From the NCBI RefSeq assembly GCF_023101185.1, contig NZ_CP078077.1, forward strand, positions 2,881,630-2,945,629: a stretch of DNA of 64,000 bases, given 5' to 3'. The position numbers were made by a program, and so were the translations under genes. This DNA is from Microbacterium galbinum (GTDB lineage Bacteria > Actinomycetota > Actinomycetes > Actinomycetales > Microbacteriaceae). Under the pieces are notes generated by a model. The model had not been told where the DNA came from, ran no database searches, and worked only from the letters and a program-made list of their open reading frames with translations. Positions 38,061-47,859 of this stretch are shown here, in pieces (positions within the stretch are counted from its first letter, which is position 1; each line of letters starts with the position of its first letter).

Positions 38061-38353
38061 TGCGGGGCCTTCCGCACGGTCGCCCAGAGGCCGTACTCGT
38101 GCATGGCCTGAGCGTGGACCTCCATGGTCTCGCGGGGCCCCGTGGCGACGATCGCGTGCCCGTCGTGGTGCACGGCGAGCATCAGCGACGTCGCGCGATC
38201 GATCGAGTAGCCGAAGTACGTGCGGAACACCCGTACGACGTAGCTCATGAGGTTGACCGGATCGTTCCAGACGACGACCTGCCAGGGCTCGAGCGGCGCG
38301 GCGCGGAGATCGATGTCCTCCACGACGTCCGGGACCACCGCAGGCGTGCTCAT
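38057..38353 (-). CDS. clpS: ATP-dependent Clp protease adaptor ClpS
   Basis: ClpS delivers N-degron proteins to the Clp protease. The 98-residue protein has the conserved NDPVNLMSYVVRVF block and VHHDGHAIVATG, with the extended N-terminus that inserts into the Clp ATPase. The ATG overlaps the zincin stop by 4 nt and gives the normal length; a longer in-frame reading is rejected. It is the middle gene of a zincin-clpS-DUF2017 unit. Confidence 0.95.
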   Translation of the reverse strand: MSTPAVVPDVVEDIDLRAAPLEPWQVVVWNDPVNLMSYVVRVFRTYFGYSIDRATSLMLAVHHDGHAIVATGPRETMEVHAQAMHEYGLWATVRKAPQ

Positions 38354-38697
38354 GCCCACCCCAGATCGTGGAGCTGCGCGTCGTCGAGGCCGTAGAAATG
38401 CGCGATCTCGTGCACGAGTGTGGTGTGGAGCTCGTCGCGGAGCTCCCCCTCGTCCTCGCACACGGCGAGGTGGGGTTCGCGGTAGACGACGATCCGGTCG
38501 GGGAGTTCGCCCATCCCGTACTGGGTGCGCTCGGTCAGGGCGAGACCGTCGTACAGGCCGAGGAGGTCGAGGCTGCCGTCCTCCGGGCGGTCCTCGACGA
38601 CGAACACGACGTTGTCGAGTCCGTCGACCATGTCGTCGGGCAGCCGATCGAGCTCGTCGACGACGAGGGTCTCGAAGGTCGCGGCATCCATTTCCAT
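38350..38697 (-). CDS. Zincin-like metallopeptidase family protein
   Basis: A 115-residue protein of the small zincin family (formerly DUF1025). The zinc site HEIAHFYGLDD (HExxHxxGxxD) is near the C-terminus, and the N-terminus has TFETLVVDELDRLPDD. It has no signal peptide, so it is cytoplasmic; substrates are unknown. It is the first gene of the unit with clpS and DUF2017, all overlapping by 4 nt, which suggests a link to protein turnover. ATG fits TAGGCT 7 nt upstream. Confidence 0.85.
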   Translation of the reverse strand: MEMDAATFETLVVDELDRLPDDMVDGLDNVVFVVEDRPEDGSLDLLGLYDGLALTERTQYGMGELPDRIVVYREPHLAVCEDEGELRDELHTTLVHEIAHFYGLDDAQLHDLGWA

Positions 38698-38704
38698 CGT
38701 GTTC

Positions 38705-38710
38705 AGCCTA
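38705..38710 (-). promoter_or_regulatory. -10-like TAGGCT for the zincin-clpS-DUF2017 unit
   Basis: On the minus strand TAGGCT ends 7 nt before the zincin ATG. Confidence 0.5.
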
Positions 38711-38724
38711 GGGGCCGCGCAGGA

Positions 38725-39357
38725 TCAATGCAGGAAGACGAGGAGCCCGGCGACCGCGATGAAGAGGATGCCGAAGACGGTGTTGAGGGTGCGCTGGCCC
38801 CTCGCCGTGCGCGTGAAGCGTCGGAACGGCCGGGCGGCTGCGGCGAAGAAGCCCCACATCACGAGGACGTCCACGACGATGACCGTGGCCAGGAGGATCA
38901 GGTATTGAGGCAGTTGGGGTTCGTCGAGGCGGATGAACTGGGGGATGAAGGCGAGGAAGAACACGATCGCCTTGGGGTTGAGCAGGTTGACCCAGAAACC
39001 CCGACGGATCATGGACCAGTGGCCCTCGTGCGCATCGACCAGGTCGAGTGCGTCGTCGGCGACGGGCGCCGTGGGCTTCGCCAGGATCAGGCGCAGGCCG
39101 AGGTAGACGAGGTAGGCCGCGCCCGCGTAACGGATGCCGTTGAACAGCAGTTCGGACTGCGAGACCAGCAGCCCGACTCCCGCGGCCACCACGACCACGT
39201 GCACCACGAGGGCGAGCTGCTGCCCGATGATGCCCCAGATCGATCGACGCCAGCCCTGGGAGAGGGCGTTCGACATCGTATTGATGGCGCCGGCGCCCGG
39301 GGTGAAGCTGATCACCACGGAAGCCGTCAGAAGCGAGAACCAGACCGCGAGTGACAC
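38725..39357 (-). CDS. LysE/RhtB family amino-acid exporter
   Basis: A 210-residue membrane protein with about six hydrophobic segments. The LysE-family N-terminal block (FTPGAGAINTMSNALSQG) and the GFWVNLLNPKAIVFFLAF motif are clear. Family members export lysine, homoserine, threonine or leucine; the substrate is not decidable. The GTG start is supported by TAGACT 6 nt upstream. It sits alone between the zincin unit and tRNA-His on the same strand. Confidence 0.88.
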   Translation of the reverse strand: MSLAVWFSLLTASVVISFTPGAGAINTMSNALSQGWRRSIWGIIGQQLALVVHVVVVAAGVGLLVSQSELLFNGIRYAGAAYLVYLGLRLILAKPTAPVADDALDLVDAHEGHWSMIRRGFWVNLLNPKAIVFFLAFIPQFIRLDEPQLPQYLILLATVIVVDVLVMWGFFAAAARPFRRFTRTARGQRTLNTVFGILFIAVAGLLVFLH

Positions 39358-39363
39358 CTCGTC

Positions 39364-39369
39364 AGTCTA
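39364..39369 (-). promoter_or_regulatory. -10-like TAGACT for the LysE family gene
   Basis: On the minus strand TAGACT ends 6 nt before the GTG. Confidence 0.55.
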
Positions 39370-39400
39370 GGGGCGCGACTCGGAGCGAGATCCCGCAAAG

Positions 39401-39434
39401 CGAAAGGCCCGAGTCCGGGGACTCGGGCCTTTCG
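39401..39434 (-). terminator. Intrinsic terminator after tRNA-His
   Basis: A perfect 15-bp stem around a 4-nt loop, followed on the minus strand by CTTT. It ends the orn/tRNA-His transcript just before the LysE family promoter. Confidence 0.85.
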
Positions 39435-39439
39435 TATGG

Positions 39440-39513
39440 GGTGAGTAACGGGACTCGAACCCGCGACATCCGGCACCACAAGCCAGCGCTCTACCAGCTG
39501 AGCTATACCCACC
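39440..39513 (-). tRNA. tRNA-His (GTG)
   Basis: On the minus strand a cloverleaf folds with acceptor GTGGGTA/TACTCAC, D-arm GCTC, anticodon loop TTGTGGT (anticodon GTG) and T-loop TTCGAGT. An extra G at -1 opposite C73 is the identity element of tRNA-His. CCA is not encoded. It lies 35 nt downstream of orn and may be partly co-transcribed with it. Confidence 0.95.
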
Positions 39514-39548
39514 ATGTGCCTACCGGAGCAGGCAACCAGACGAGTCTA

Positions 39549-40175
39549 TTACATGTTTGGGGTGAACTCCGACACGGTGCGCTGAGCGATGGTCTTCGCG
39601 TCGTCGCTCGAGGGGCCGGGCTCGTCGACGAACACCGCCTCCCGGTAGTAGCGGAGCTCACGGATGGACTCGAGGATGTCTGCGAGCGCGCGGTGCCCGC
39701 CGTCTTTGGACGGGGCCTGGAAGAAGACTCGCGGGTACCACCGGCGCGAGAGCTCCTTGATGCTGGACACATCGACGTTGCGGTAGTGCAGCCACTGGTC
39801 GATCTTCGGCATGTACTTCGCGAGGAACATGCGATCGGTGCCGATCGTGTTGCCGGCGAGGGGAGCCTTGCGCTCGACGGGGACGAAGCGACGGATATAT
39901 GCGAGCGTCTGCGCCTCGGCCTCCTCGAGCGTCACCCCGAGCGGGATCTCCTCGATCAGGCCCGACTTCTCGTGCATTTTGGTGACGAAGTCGTTCATGT
40001 TCTCGAGCGAGGCGGCGCTCGGGCGGATCACGATCTGGAATCCGGGATCGACGGGTTGGAGTTCGAAGTCCGTGATGACGACGGCGATCTCGACGAGTTC
40101 GTCGATCGAGAGATCGAGCCCCGTCATCTCACAGTCGATCCATACGAGACGATCGTTCTCCGACGCAGATACCAT
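39549..40175 (-). CDS. orn: Oligoribonuclease
   Basis: Orn degrades the shortest RNA fragments, including linear pGpG from c-di-GMP turnover, to nucleotides. The 208-residue DEDDh exonuclease has WIDCEMTGLD (Asp, Glu), GNTIGTDRMFLAKYMP, DVSSIKEL and the final SKDGGHRALADI with catalytic His. The ATG is supported by TAGTAT ending 6 nt upstream. The C-terminus extends about 20 residues beyond the E. coli enzyme. Confidence 0.96.
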   Translation of the reverse strand: MVSASENDRLVWIDCEMTGLDLSIDELVEIAVVITDFELQPVDPGFQIVIRPSAASLENMNDFVTKMHEKSGLIEEIPLGVTLEEAEAQTLAYIRRFVPVERKAPLAGNTIGTDRMFLAKYMPKIDQWLHYRNVDVSSIKELSRRWYPRVFFQAPSKDGGHRALADILESIRELRYYREAVFVDEPGPSSDDAKTIAQRTVSEFTPNM

Positions 40176-40181
40176 GCCGTC

Positions 40182-40187
40182 ATACTA
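40182..40187 (-). promoter_or_regulatory. -10-like TAGTAT for orn
   Basis: On the minus strand TAGTAT ends 6 nt before the orn ATG. Confidence 0.55.
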
Positions 40188-40235
40188 TCGACGGCTCCGA
40201 CATCGGAGCGCGAGCACGGTACGGTAGTGCTATTC

Positions 40236-40307
40236 GCCTCCGTAGCTCAGCGGAAGAGCAGCGGCCTTCTAATCCGCCGGTCGCAGGTTCGAATCCTGCC
40301 GGGGGCA
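40236..40307 (+). tRNA. tRNA-Arg (TCT)
   Basis: The 72-nt gene folds with acceptor GCCTCCG/CGGGGGC, D-arm GCTC/GAGC, anticodon loop CTTCTAA (anticodon TCT, reading AGA) and T-arm GCAGG/CCTGC. The 31-39 C/T mismatch is, from memory, usual for this tRNA in Actinobacteria. AGA is a rare codon in a genome of this composition. CCA is not encoded. Confidence 0.95.
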
Positions 40308-40323
40308 CGACTGCGTCATCGGT

Positions 40324-40596
40324 TCACGAGTAACGCAGCGCGGATACCGCATCGTCGACCCGCCAGAACTCGCCGATCAGTCGGAACGCACCGGTCTCGA
40401 GGTGGAGACGCTCGGCGCGATAGCGCAGACCGAGCGGATCGGTGGCGACGCGAAGGTGGCCGAGGACTCGACCGGACGCGTTGTCCTGCACACGCCACAA
40501 CTGATCGGCGGCGCGGATCAGGTGTTCACGCGTCGAGGCGATGCGGGGCGTCGTCCAGGGCTGTGCGGTGGTGGGTGCGATCAGTGTGTCGTTCAT
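40324..40596 (-). CDS. Hypothetical protein, 90 residues
   Basis: A small soluble protein that I do not recognise. After a low-complexity start (MNDTLIAPTTAQPWTTPRIA) it has STREHLIRAADQLWRVQDNA, then a beta-rich C-terminus (GHLRVATDPLGLRYRAERLH). The ATG follows AGGAGAA on the minus strand at good spacing; the longer in-frame reading is not supported. It is divergent from the SSB paralogue with a 191-nt gap, and converges with tRNA-Arg. Confidence 0.6.
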   Translation of the reverse strand: MNDTLIAPTTAQPWTTPRIASTREHLIRAADQLWRVQDNASGRVLGHLRVATDPLGLRYRAERLHLETGAFRLIGEFWRVDDAVSALRYS

Positions 40597-40787
40597 GAGT
40601 TCTCCTCTCACCTCGAACGTATGACCGACCACCGACATTCGGATCGATGGCCGGGGGCACTCTTCCTGCACGCTGACCGGGGATTCCCGTTCGTCCACCA
40701 ACCGCGTGATCCGTGTCCCGCAGGGCCAGCTGCCTGCCGCAGTCTGGAGCGAGCCGAGCGGAAGACTCGGGAGCGAAGGAGAACGAG
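40597..40787. other. Divergent intergenic region of the hypothetical protein and SSB paralogue
   Basis: These 191 nt hold the ribosome binding sites of both genes and one weak LexA-like site at 40613-40628. I see no further gene. Confidence 0.4.
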
Positions 40788-41300
40788 ATGATGGATACCG
40801 TGACGATCGTCGGCAAGGTGGCGACCGACCCCAACCAGGCGCAGACGGGCGGAGGCGTCGCCGTGACGAACTTCCGTCTCGCGAGCACCCATCGCCGATT
40901 CGATCAGTCGGCCCAGGCCTGGGTCGATTCCGGAACGAACTGGTACTCCGTCGCCGCGTATCGGCAGCTCGGCGAGCATGCGAAGGCCTCGCTGCGCTCC
41001 GGCGACAGTGTGATCGTCACCGGGCGTCTGCGGATCCGCAACTGGGAGAGCAACGGCAAGAGCGGCACGAGCGTCGACATCGACGCGGATGCGATCGGGC
41101 ACGACCTCCGGTGGGGGACGACGGCCTACCTCCGTTCGAGCCGCACGACGCCGACCAGTGAGGCGCCGGCCGCGGCGAACGACACGCACGGAGACACTCG
41201 CGGCGACGAGGAGTCCGCGCCGCTCGCGCTCGACACGGCATGGGCCGAGACGGACACCCCCGCGGTGGACGAGGAAGCGACGGCGACGGCACTCTACTGA
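40788..41300 (+). CDS. Single-stranded DNA-binding protein paralogue
   Basis: A 170-residue protein with an N-terminal OB-fold of the SSB family (TVTIVGKVATDPNQAQTGGG, then WYSVAAYRQLGEHAKASLRS and VTGRLRIRNWE). The C-terminal tail is acidic overall but ends ATATALY, so the DDDIPF-type tip that recruits SSB partners is missing. It is not next to rpsF or rpsR, the place of the main actinobacterial ssb, and so is likely the secondary SSB. The start follows AAGGAG; a second ATG is the next codon. Confidence 0.85.
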   Translation: MMDTVTIVGKVATDPNQAQTGGGVAVTNFRLASTHRRFDQSAQAWVDSGTNWYSVAAYRQLGEHAKASLRSGDSVIVTGRLRIRNWESNGKSGTSVDIDADAIGHDLRWGTTAYLRSSRTTPTSEAPAAANDTHGDTRGDEESAPLALDTAWAETDTPAVDEEATATALY

Positions 41301-41360
41301 GCCCGCGAGAGGCCGCGACTCCCGCCGTGTCGTGTGACGGCGATCGTCGGCACGTCCCCG

Positions 41361-41366
41361 TAGACT
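41361..41366 (+). promoter_or_regulatory. -10-like TAGACT before the lipoprotein gene
   Basis: TAGACT ends 6 nt before the GTG at 41373. Confidence 0.55.
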
Positions 41367-41372
41367 CGGGGC

Positions 41373-41864
41373 GTGCTTCGACGATCGGTCCTCCCCGTCA
41401 TACGCGCGGTCGTCGGTGCGTCCGTCGCTGCGGCCGCTGTCCTCGTGCTCGCGGGCTGCGTAGGCGGCCCCGATCCCGCGCCCACGTCTTCGGCTCCGTC
41501 GCCCTCGGCGACCGACGCCCCCGTGGAGGTCGCCTTCGTGCCCGACGGCTCCGCCGAGGACAACCTCCCGATCTTCACTCAGACCGCGCAGGGCGTGTGG
41601 GATTCGGAGCAGCGCGGCGAGGGGCGAGCGTACATCGACGCACTGGTGGGCGTCGGCTTCGACAAAGCGGCGATGCAGGTCACCAACGACCAGTCGACCG
41701 TGGGGAACGCAGCCGAGAGTCTGCAGTTCTCGGTGCGTTGGGGCGACACCGAGTGCCTCATCGGCCAGGTCGGTCCGTCGACGGGCCAGCTGGTGACGCA
41801 GGTGATGCCGCAACTCGCCGAGGGACGATGCCTCATCGGCACCACGCGCGCGATCGACTGGTGA
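41373..41864 (+). CDS. Putative lipoprotein
   Basis: A 163-residue exported lipoprotein. The signal has an Arg-rich start, the hydrophobic run VGASVAAAAVLVLAGC and a lipobox LAGC (Cys31 is the lipidated residue after cleavage). A Pro/Ser/Thr linker follows, then a small domain (VAFVPDGSAEDNLPIFTQTA) with two further cysteines (ECLIGQ, RCLIGT) that may pair outside the cell. Family unknown. The start fits the TAGACT spacing. ettA follows with its own promoter. Confidence 0.8.
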   Translation: MLRRSVLPVIRAVVGASVAAAAVLVLAGCVGGPDPAPTSSAPSPSATDAPVEVAFVPDGSAEDNLPIFTQTAQGVWDSEQRGEGRAYIDALVGVGFDKAAMQVTNDQSTVGNAAESLQFSVRWGDTECLIGQVGPSTGQLVTQVMPQLAEGRCLIGTTRAIDW

Positions 41865-41880
41865 CCCGCACTCCAGCCGG

Positions 41881-41886
41881 TAGGCT
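41881..41886 (+). promoter_or_regulatory. Candidate -10 (TAGGCT) for ettA
   Basis: TAGGCT lies 39 nt before the ettA GTG, with AAGGAG between them, so this transcript would have a conventional leader. Confidence 0.45.
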
Positions 41887-41925
41887 GGAGTGTCGATCAG
41901 ACGCCGACAGAAGGAGCGATTCCCG

Positions 41926-43605
<1,680 letters not shown>

Positions 43606-43611
43606 GCACCG

Positions 43612-44106
43612 ATGTCCGACTCGAGCACAGCGGCAGGTCCTCGTCTGCACATTCCCATCCACCTGCGGTGGGGAGATCTGGACGCATTCAACCACGTCAA
43701 CAACACCTCCATGCTCAAGCTCCTCGAAGAGGCGCGTGTGCGGGCGTTCTGGCGTGCGGGACCGGGGGAGGAAGCCCCCTCGACCGCTGTGCTCGATTCG
43801 GGCATCGATGAGGGCGTGCTCACGCTCATCGCCCGCCAGGAGATCGAGTACCTCGCGCCGGTGCCGTACCAGCGCCGGCCGCTCGAGGTACAGATGTGGT
43901 TCGGAAAGCTCGGCGGTTCGAGCGTCGAGGTCTGCTACGAGGTGCACAACGACCCCGCGTCCGAGCCGCGCACCATCTACGCCCGCTCGACCGCGATCAT
44001 CGTGCTCGTCGACGCCCGCACCGGGCGGCCGACCCGCCTCACCGGAGAGATGCGCGAGGCGTGGGAACCTTACGTCGGCGCGTCGATCGAGTACGCGCAC
44101 CGCTGA
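43612..44106 (+). CDS. Hotdog-fold acyl-CoA thioesterase (4HBT family)
   Basis: A 164-residue hotdog-fold protein with the 4HBT signature HIPIHLRWGDLDAFNHVNNT near residue 15, where Asp is the usual catalytic residue, and EARVRAF. Close family members hydrolyse acyl-CoA thioesters in the cytoplasm; substrate unknown. It begins 6 nt after ettA and may be co-transcribed with it. A second, unrelated thioesterase (TesB type) lies convergent immediately downstream. Confidence 0.85.
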   Translation: MSDSSTAAGPRLHIPIHLRWGDLDAFNHVNNTSMLKLLEEARVRAFWRAGPGEEAPSTAVLDSGIDEGVLTLIARQEIEYLAPVPYQRRPLEVQMWFGKLGGSSVEVCYEVHNDPASEPRTIYARSTAIIVLVDARTGRPTRLTGEMREAWEPYVGASIEYAHR

Positions 44107-44130
44107 GCGGGTCGAGCGCTGGATCGGGGA

Positions 44131-45018
44131 TCAGGCTCCTTCGGGCACGCGGATCATGATCTCCTGCGCGACGCTCGCGACCAGAGCTCCGTCACGCGTG
44201 TAGATGCGTCCCGTCGCGAGTCCGCGACCCCCGCGGGCATTCGGCGACTCCTGCACGTAGAGCAACCACTCGTCGACCCGCGCCGGACGATGCCACCACA
44301 TCGCGTGGTCGAGGCTCGCCACCTTCAGCCCGGGAAGCGCCCAGTAGACGCCGTGCGCCCGCAGGATCGACTCCTGGATCGTCATGTCGCTGAGGTACGC
44401 GAGAGCCGCGCGGTGCAGGCGCGGATCGTCGGGAAGCGGTGCACGCATCCGCATCCACACCGCCTGACGGGGTGCCCGCTCGTCACCGCTCGGCAGATAG
44501 AGCGGGTGGTCGACGTGACGGATGTCGGCAGCGCGGTCGGTCAGCATCCGCACCGTCCCGCCGGGCAGACCCTCGACCGTCGCCTCATCCGGGGCGAGTG
44601 TCTCCGGATCGGGGATTCCCTCGGGTAGCGGCTCGGCATGCTCGACGCCGGGATCCTCGTCCTGGAACGAGGCGATCATCGAGAAGATCGGCACCCCGTT
44701 CTGGTAAGCCTGCGACCGACGGGTGGAGAACGACCGCCCGTCGTGGATGCGATCGACCGCGATCGTTATCCCCTGTGCGGAATCGCCCGGGCGCAGGAAG
44801 TAGCCGTGCATCGAATGCACCGGTCGGTCCTCGGGGAGCGTGCGCTCGGCGGCGATGAGGCTCTGGGCGAGCACCTGGCCGCCGTAGATACGGCCGGTGG
44901 GCATCGGGTGCGACGCGCCGGTGAAGATGTCCTCCGTCGTACGCGCCTGCGTCGAATCGAGATCGAGCACCTCGAGCAACTGCTCGACGGTGCGGACGGC
45001 GTGGCTCTCCGCGCTCAT
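44131..45018 (-). CDS. tesB: Acyl-CoA thioesterase II (TesB)
   Basis: A 295-residue double-hotdog thioesterase that cleaves medium- and long-chain acyl-CoA. Motifs: FTGASHPMPTGRIYGGQVLA near the N-terminus, HSMHGYFLRPGD, RSFSTRRSQAYQ, and in the second repeat LDHAMWWHRP with the catalytic Asp, followed by GRGLATGRIYTRDG. The ATG at 45018 follows GAGGGAGAT; the long in-frame extension upstream is antisense to the next gene and is rejected. Confidence 0.93.
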   Translation of the reverse strand: MSAESHAVRTVEQLLEVLDLDSTQARTTEDIFTGASHPMPTGRIYGGQVLAQSLIAAERTLPEDRPVHSMHGYFLRPGDSAQGITIAVDRIHDGRSFSTRRSQAYQNGVPIFSMIASFQDEDPGVEHAEPLPEGIPDPETLAPDEATVEGLPGGTVRMLTDRAADIRHVDHPLYLPSGDERAPRQAVWMRMRAPLPDDPRLHRAALAYLSDMTIQESILRAHGVYWALPGLKVASLDHAMWWHRPARVDEWLLYVQESPNARGGRGLATGRIYTRDGALVASVAQEIMIRVPEGA

Positions 45019-45054
45019 ATCTCCCTCTCCGCGGCCGGACCACCGCTCCGTTGA

Positions 45055-45060
45055 TAGTTT
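45055..45060 (+). promoter_or_regulatory. -10-like TAGTTT before the gene at 45068
   Basis: TAGTTT ends 7 nt before the GTG, in the 49-nt gap to the divergent tesB. Confidence 0.5.
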
Positions 45061-45067
45061 AGAACCC

Positions 45068-45739
45068 GTGCCCCACGACCTCCTGCTCGCCGACCGCGAG
45101 ACCGCGAAAGACGTCCTCACCTTCCTGGGACGGGCGGCGCGGATCACCGACGAGGGGGTGCGTCTGCAGGCGACGAACGGAGTTCTCGCGTTGACCACCG
45201 CGGCGCTCGCTCCGCAGGGGCTGTTCGACCAGACCCCCACCGTGCTGGCGATGCGCATCGTCCATGCCGATCCCGAGCTGCAGTGCGACATCGTGGTCGA
45301 CCGACTCACGGCCGGTGACGACGACGTTCGACTCGCACTGCCCGAGACGGGTCTCTCCCCGGCGTGGGCGGGTGTCGCGCCGCCGCGAAGCGGATGGGAG
45401 CAGATCGCCGAGCTTCCGGCATCCGTCATCGCGAATCGTGCCCAGTGGGGGATCTCCGCCGTCGCGCGCGGAGCGACTCCCGGCGCCGGAGAGGAAGCCG
45501 TCCGCGCGTTGCGTGCGGCCATCTGGGGCGAACCGGACGAGGACCTGGCGGGCCTGCCGCGCGGGATCGCCTTCGCGGCCGACGCGCTGGGATTCATCTC
45601 GGGTGAGGAGCAGGTGCCGGTGACGCGCTCGGGGCGATGGTCGCGCCTTGCATTCCGTCGCGGGCATGTACTCGCGCGCGGTCCCGTCGCGACCGGACTC
45701 ACCGCCGTGCGGGGTACGGGACTCCAGGGCTCGATCTAG
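45068..45739 (+). CDS. Conserved hypothetical protein, 223 residues
   Basis: A soluble protein beginning PHDLLLADRETAKDVLTFLG, with EGVRLQATNGVLALTTAALA and TPTVLAMRIVHAD. It is, from memory, widely conserved in Actinobacteria and unnamed. The N-terminal half looks helical; a central LPASVIANRAQWGI and a final beta-rich part (WSRLAFRRGHVLARG) follow. It has no catalytic motif I recognise. The GTG fits TAGTTT 7 nt upstream. It converges with the FAD dehydrogenase gene. Confidence 0.7.
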   Translation: MPHDLLLADRETAKDVLTFLGRAARITDEGVRLQATNGVLALTTAALAPQGLFDQTPTVLAMRIVHADPELQCDIVVDRLTAGDDDVRLALPETGLSPAWAGVAPPRSGWEQIAELPASVIANRAQWGISAVARGATPGAGEEAVRALRAAIWGEPDEDLAGLPRGIAFAADALGFISGEEQVPVTRSGRWSRLAFRRGHVLARGPVATGLTAVRGTGLQGSI

Positions 45740-45754
45740 CCGCCGGCTGCCGGC

Positions 45755-47413
45755 TCATCGCGCCGCGGCGCGTCCTGCCTGCCGTCCCGAGAACAGGCAG
45801 CCGCCCAGGAACGTCCCTTCGAGCGCGCGATAGCCGTGCACGCCACCGCCGCCGAAGCCGCTCGCCTCGCCTGCCGCGAAGAGACCGGGGATGGCAGAGC
45901 CCTGACCGTCGAGCGCACGCCCGTCGAGATCGGTCTGGATGCCTCCGAGCGACTTGCGGGTGAGCACATGGAGCTTCACGGCGACCATGGGTCCGGCGGA
46001 TGGGTCCTGCAGACGATGCGGTGCGGCTGTGCGGATGAGCTTGTCGCCGCGATAACTGCGCATCGAGCGGAGCATGCCGATCTGGGCATCCTTGGTGAAC
46101 TCGTTCTCGATCTCCCGATCACGCGCCTGCACCTCGCGCCGCACGTTCTCGACGTCGAGGTGTTCTCCGCCCGGATGGGCCTGCATCTGCTCGAGCAACG
46201 ACTCGAGATCGTTCTCGACGATGAAGTCAGCGCCCTCATCGAGGAACGACTGGACGGGGCCGGTCGGTCCCTTGGCGAGACGCGACTTCAGCAGCAGCCC
46301 GACGTCCTTCCCGGTGAGGTCCGGGTTCTGCTCGCTCCCGGAGAGCGCGAACTCCTTCTCGATGATCTGACGGGAGGTCACGAACCACGAGTGGTCGTGG
46401 CCCGTCGTGCGCAGGTGAGCCAGGGTGCCGAGCGTGTCGAAGCCCGGGTACAGCGGGACGGGCAGGCGCGAGCCGGTCGCATCGAGCCAGAGCGATGAGG
46501 GACCGGGGAGGATGCGGATGCCGTGCGACGGCCAGACCGGATCCCAGTTCGTGATGCCCTCGACGTAATGCCACATGCGGTCGCCGTTGATCAGCCGGGC
46601 GCCGGCCTCGGCGGAGACGCGCTGCATCGAACCGTCGACGTAGGCGGGCACGCCGGTGAGCATGTGGGCCGGGGGAGTGCCGAGCCGCTCGGGCCAGGCC
46701 GCACGCACCAGATCGTGGTTGCCGCCGATACCGCCCGAGGCCACGATCGTCGCGCCCGCGCGGATCTCGAAGTCGCCGACGATCTCTCGGGAGGAGGGGA
46801 TGCCGCGCTCCTCGCCGTTCGAGGCGAGGATGTCGCCGCGTGCACCCGATACGGCGCCGTCGGCCGTGAGGAGTGCGGTGACGCGATGGCGGGGCAGGAC
46901 GGTGAGCCGCCCCTCGCGCTCGCCCTGTTCGACCCGGGCCGCGAAGGGAGCGACCACTCCCGGACCGGTGCCCCAGGTGATGTGGAAACGCGGCACGGAG
47001 TTTCCGGGGCCGATCGCCCCGTAGCCTCCGCGTTCCGCCCATCCCACGACGGGGAAGAAGCCGACGCCCCGTTCGCGCAGCCAGGCGCGCTTCTCCCCGG
47101 CGGCGAACTGCAGGTAGGCCTCCGCCCATCGGCGCGGCCACTCGTCCTCCGGGCGGTCGAAACCGGCGGAGCCGAACCAGTCCTGCGTCGCGAGCTCGAT
47201 CGAGTCTCGGATGCCGAGGCGTCGCTGCTCGGGGGAATCGATGAAGAACAGTCCGCCGAACGACCACCACGCCTGTCCGCCGAGGTTCGTGCGTGGCTCC
47301 TGATCGATGAGCACGACGCGGCGACCGGCGTCGAGCGCCTCGGAGGCGGCGACGAGTCCGGCCAACCCCCATCCGATCACCAGGACATCCGTGGACAGGG
47401 GCGTGTTCGTCAT
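45755..47413 (-). CDS. FAD-binding dehydrogenase
   Basis: A 552-residue flavoprotein of the FAD_binding_2 family (COG3573-like, related to fumarate reductase and 3-ketosteroid dehydrogenases). FAD-binding motifs are [18 protein letters not shown] at the N-terminus, [11 protein letters not shown], and [20 protein letters not shown] with [13 protein letters not shown] at the end. Substrate unknown. The ATG overlaps the glbO stop by 4 nt, which puts it in one unit with mscS and a truncated globin. Confidence 0.88.
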   Translation of the reverse strand: MTNTPLSTDVLVIGWGLAGLVAASEALDAGRRVVLIDQEPRTNLGGQAWWSFGGLFFIDSPEQRRLGIRDSIELATQDWFGSAGFDRPEDEWPRRWAEAYLQFAAGEKRAWLRERGVGFFPVVGWAERGGYGAIGPGNSVPRFHITWGTGPGVVAPFAARVEQGEREGRLTVLPRHRVTALLTADGAVSGARGDILASNGEERGIPSSREIVGDFEIRAGATIVASGGIGGNHDLVRAAWPERLGTPPAHMLTGVPAYVDGSMQRVSAEAGARLINGDRMWHYVEGITNWDPVWPSHGIRILPGPSSLWLDATGSRLPVPLYPGFDTLGTLAHLRTTGHDHSWFVTSRQIIEKEFALSGSEQNPDLTGKDVGLLLKSRLAKGPTGPVQSFLDEGADFIVENDLESLLEQMQAHPGGEHLDVENVRREVQARDREIENEFTKDAQIGMLRSMRSYRGDKLIRTAAPHRLQDPSAGPMVAVKLHVLTRKSLGGIQTDLDGRALDGQGSAIPGLFAAGEASGFGGGGVHGYRALEGTFLGGCLFSGRQAGRAAAR

Positions 47414-47859
47414 GGTGTCTCCGTTGATTCCTGACGTGAGCGGGTCTCGAGCGTGGGGCGTCCGTCGGCGCCGGCACCGATTCCCGACGGCTCGAACGTG
47501 TTCACCATGGCATATGCGGCGCGCTCGAGGTAGTCCCAGAGCGTGGATTCGTGCAGAGGCGACAACTCCGCCTCGTCGACGGCGGTGCGCATGCAGCGGA
47601 GCCAACGATCGCGGGCGTCGGGGTCGACGTGGAACGGCATGTGGCGCATGCGCAGCCGCGGGTGCCCACGGGTCTCCCCGTACGTGGTGGGCCCTCCCCA
47701 GTACTGCTCGAGGAACAGCAGCAGGCGCTCTTCCGCGGGACCGAGATCCTCCTCGGGGTACATGGGCTTCAGCACCGGATCGATCGCGACCTCGCGGTAG
47801 AACACCGAGACGATCTTCGCGAACGTCTCGCGGCCGCCGACCTCGTCGTAGAACGTCAC
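47410..47859 (-). CDS. glbO: Group II truncated hemoglobin
   Basis: A 149-residue globin of the TrHbO type, which binds oxygen or nitric oxide. Visible are [40 protein letters not shown] and the proximal-His segment MRHMPFHVD, with the Trp of the C-terminal helix (DRWLRCM). A Gly-rich tail of about 20 residues follows. It overlaps mscS upstream and the FAD dehydrogenase downstream, both by ATGA. Confidence 0.92.
   Translation of the reverse strand: MTFYDEVGGRETFAKIVSVFYREVAIDPVLKPMYPEEDLGPAEERLLLFLEQYWGGPTTYGETRGHPRLRMRHMPFHVDPDARDRWLRCMRTAVDEAELSPLHESTLWDYLERAAYAMVNTFEPSGIGAGADGRPTLETRSRQESTETP

Noticed and set aside
39440..40307. tRNA-His and tRNA-Arg as possible integration sites.
   Set aside because: No partial tRNA repeats or integrase genes were seen next to them.
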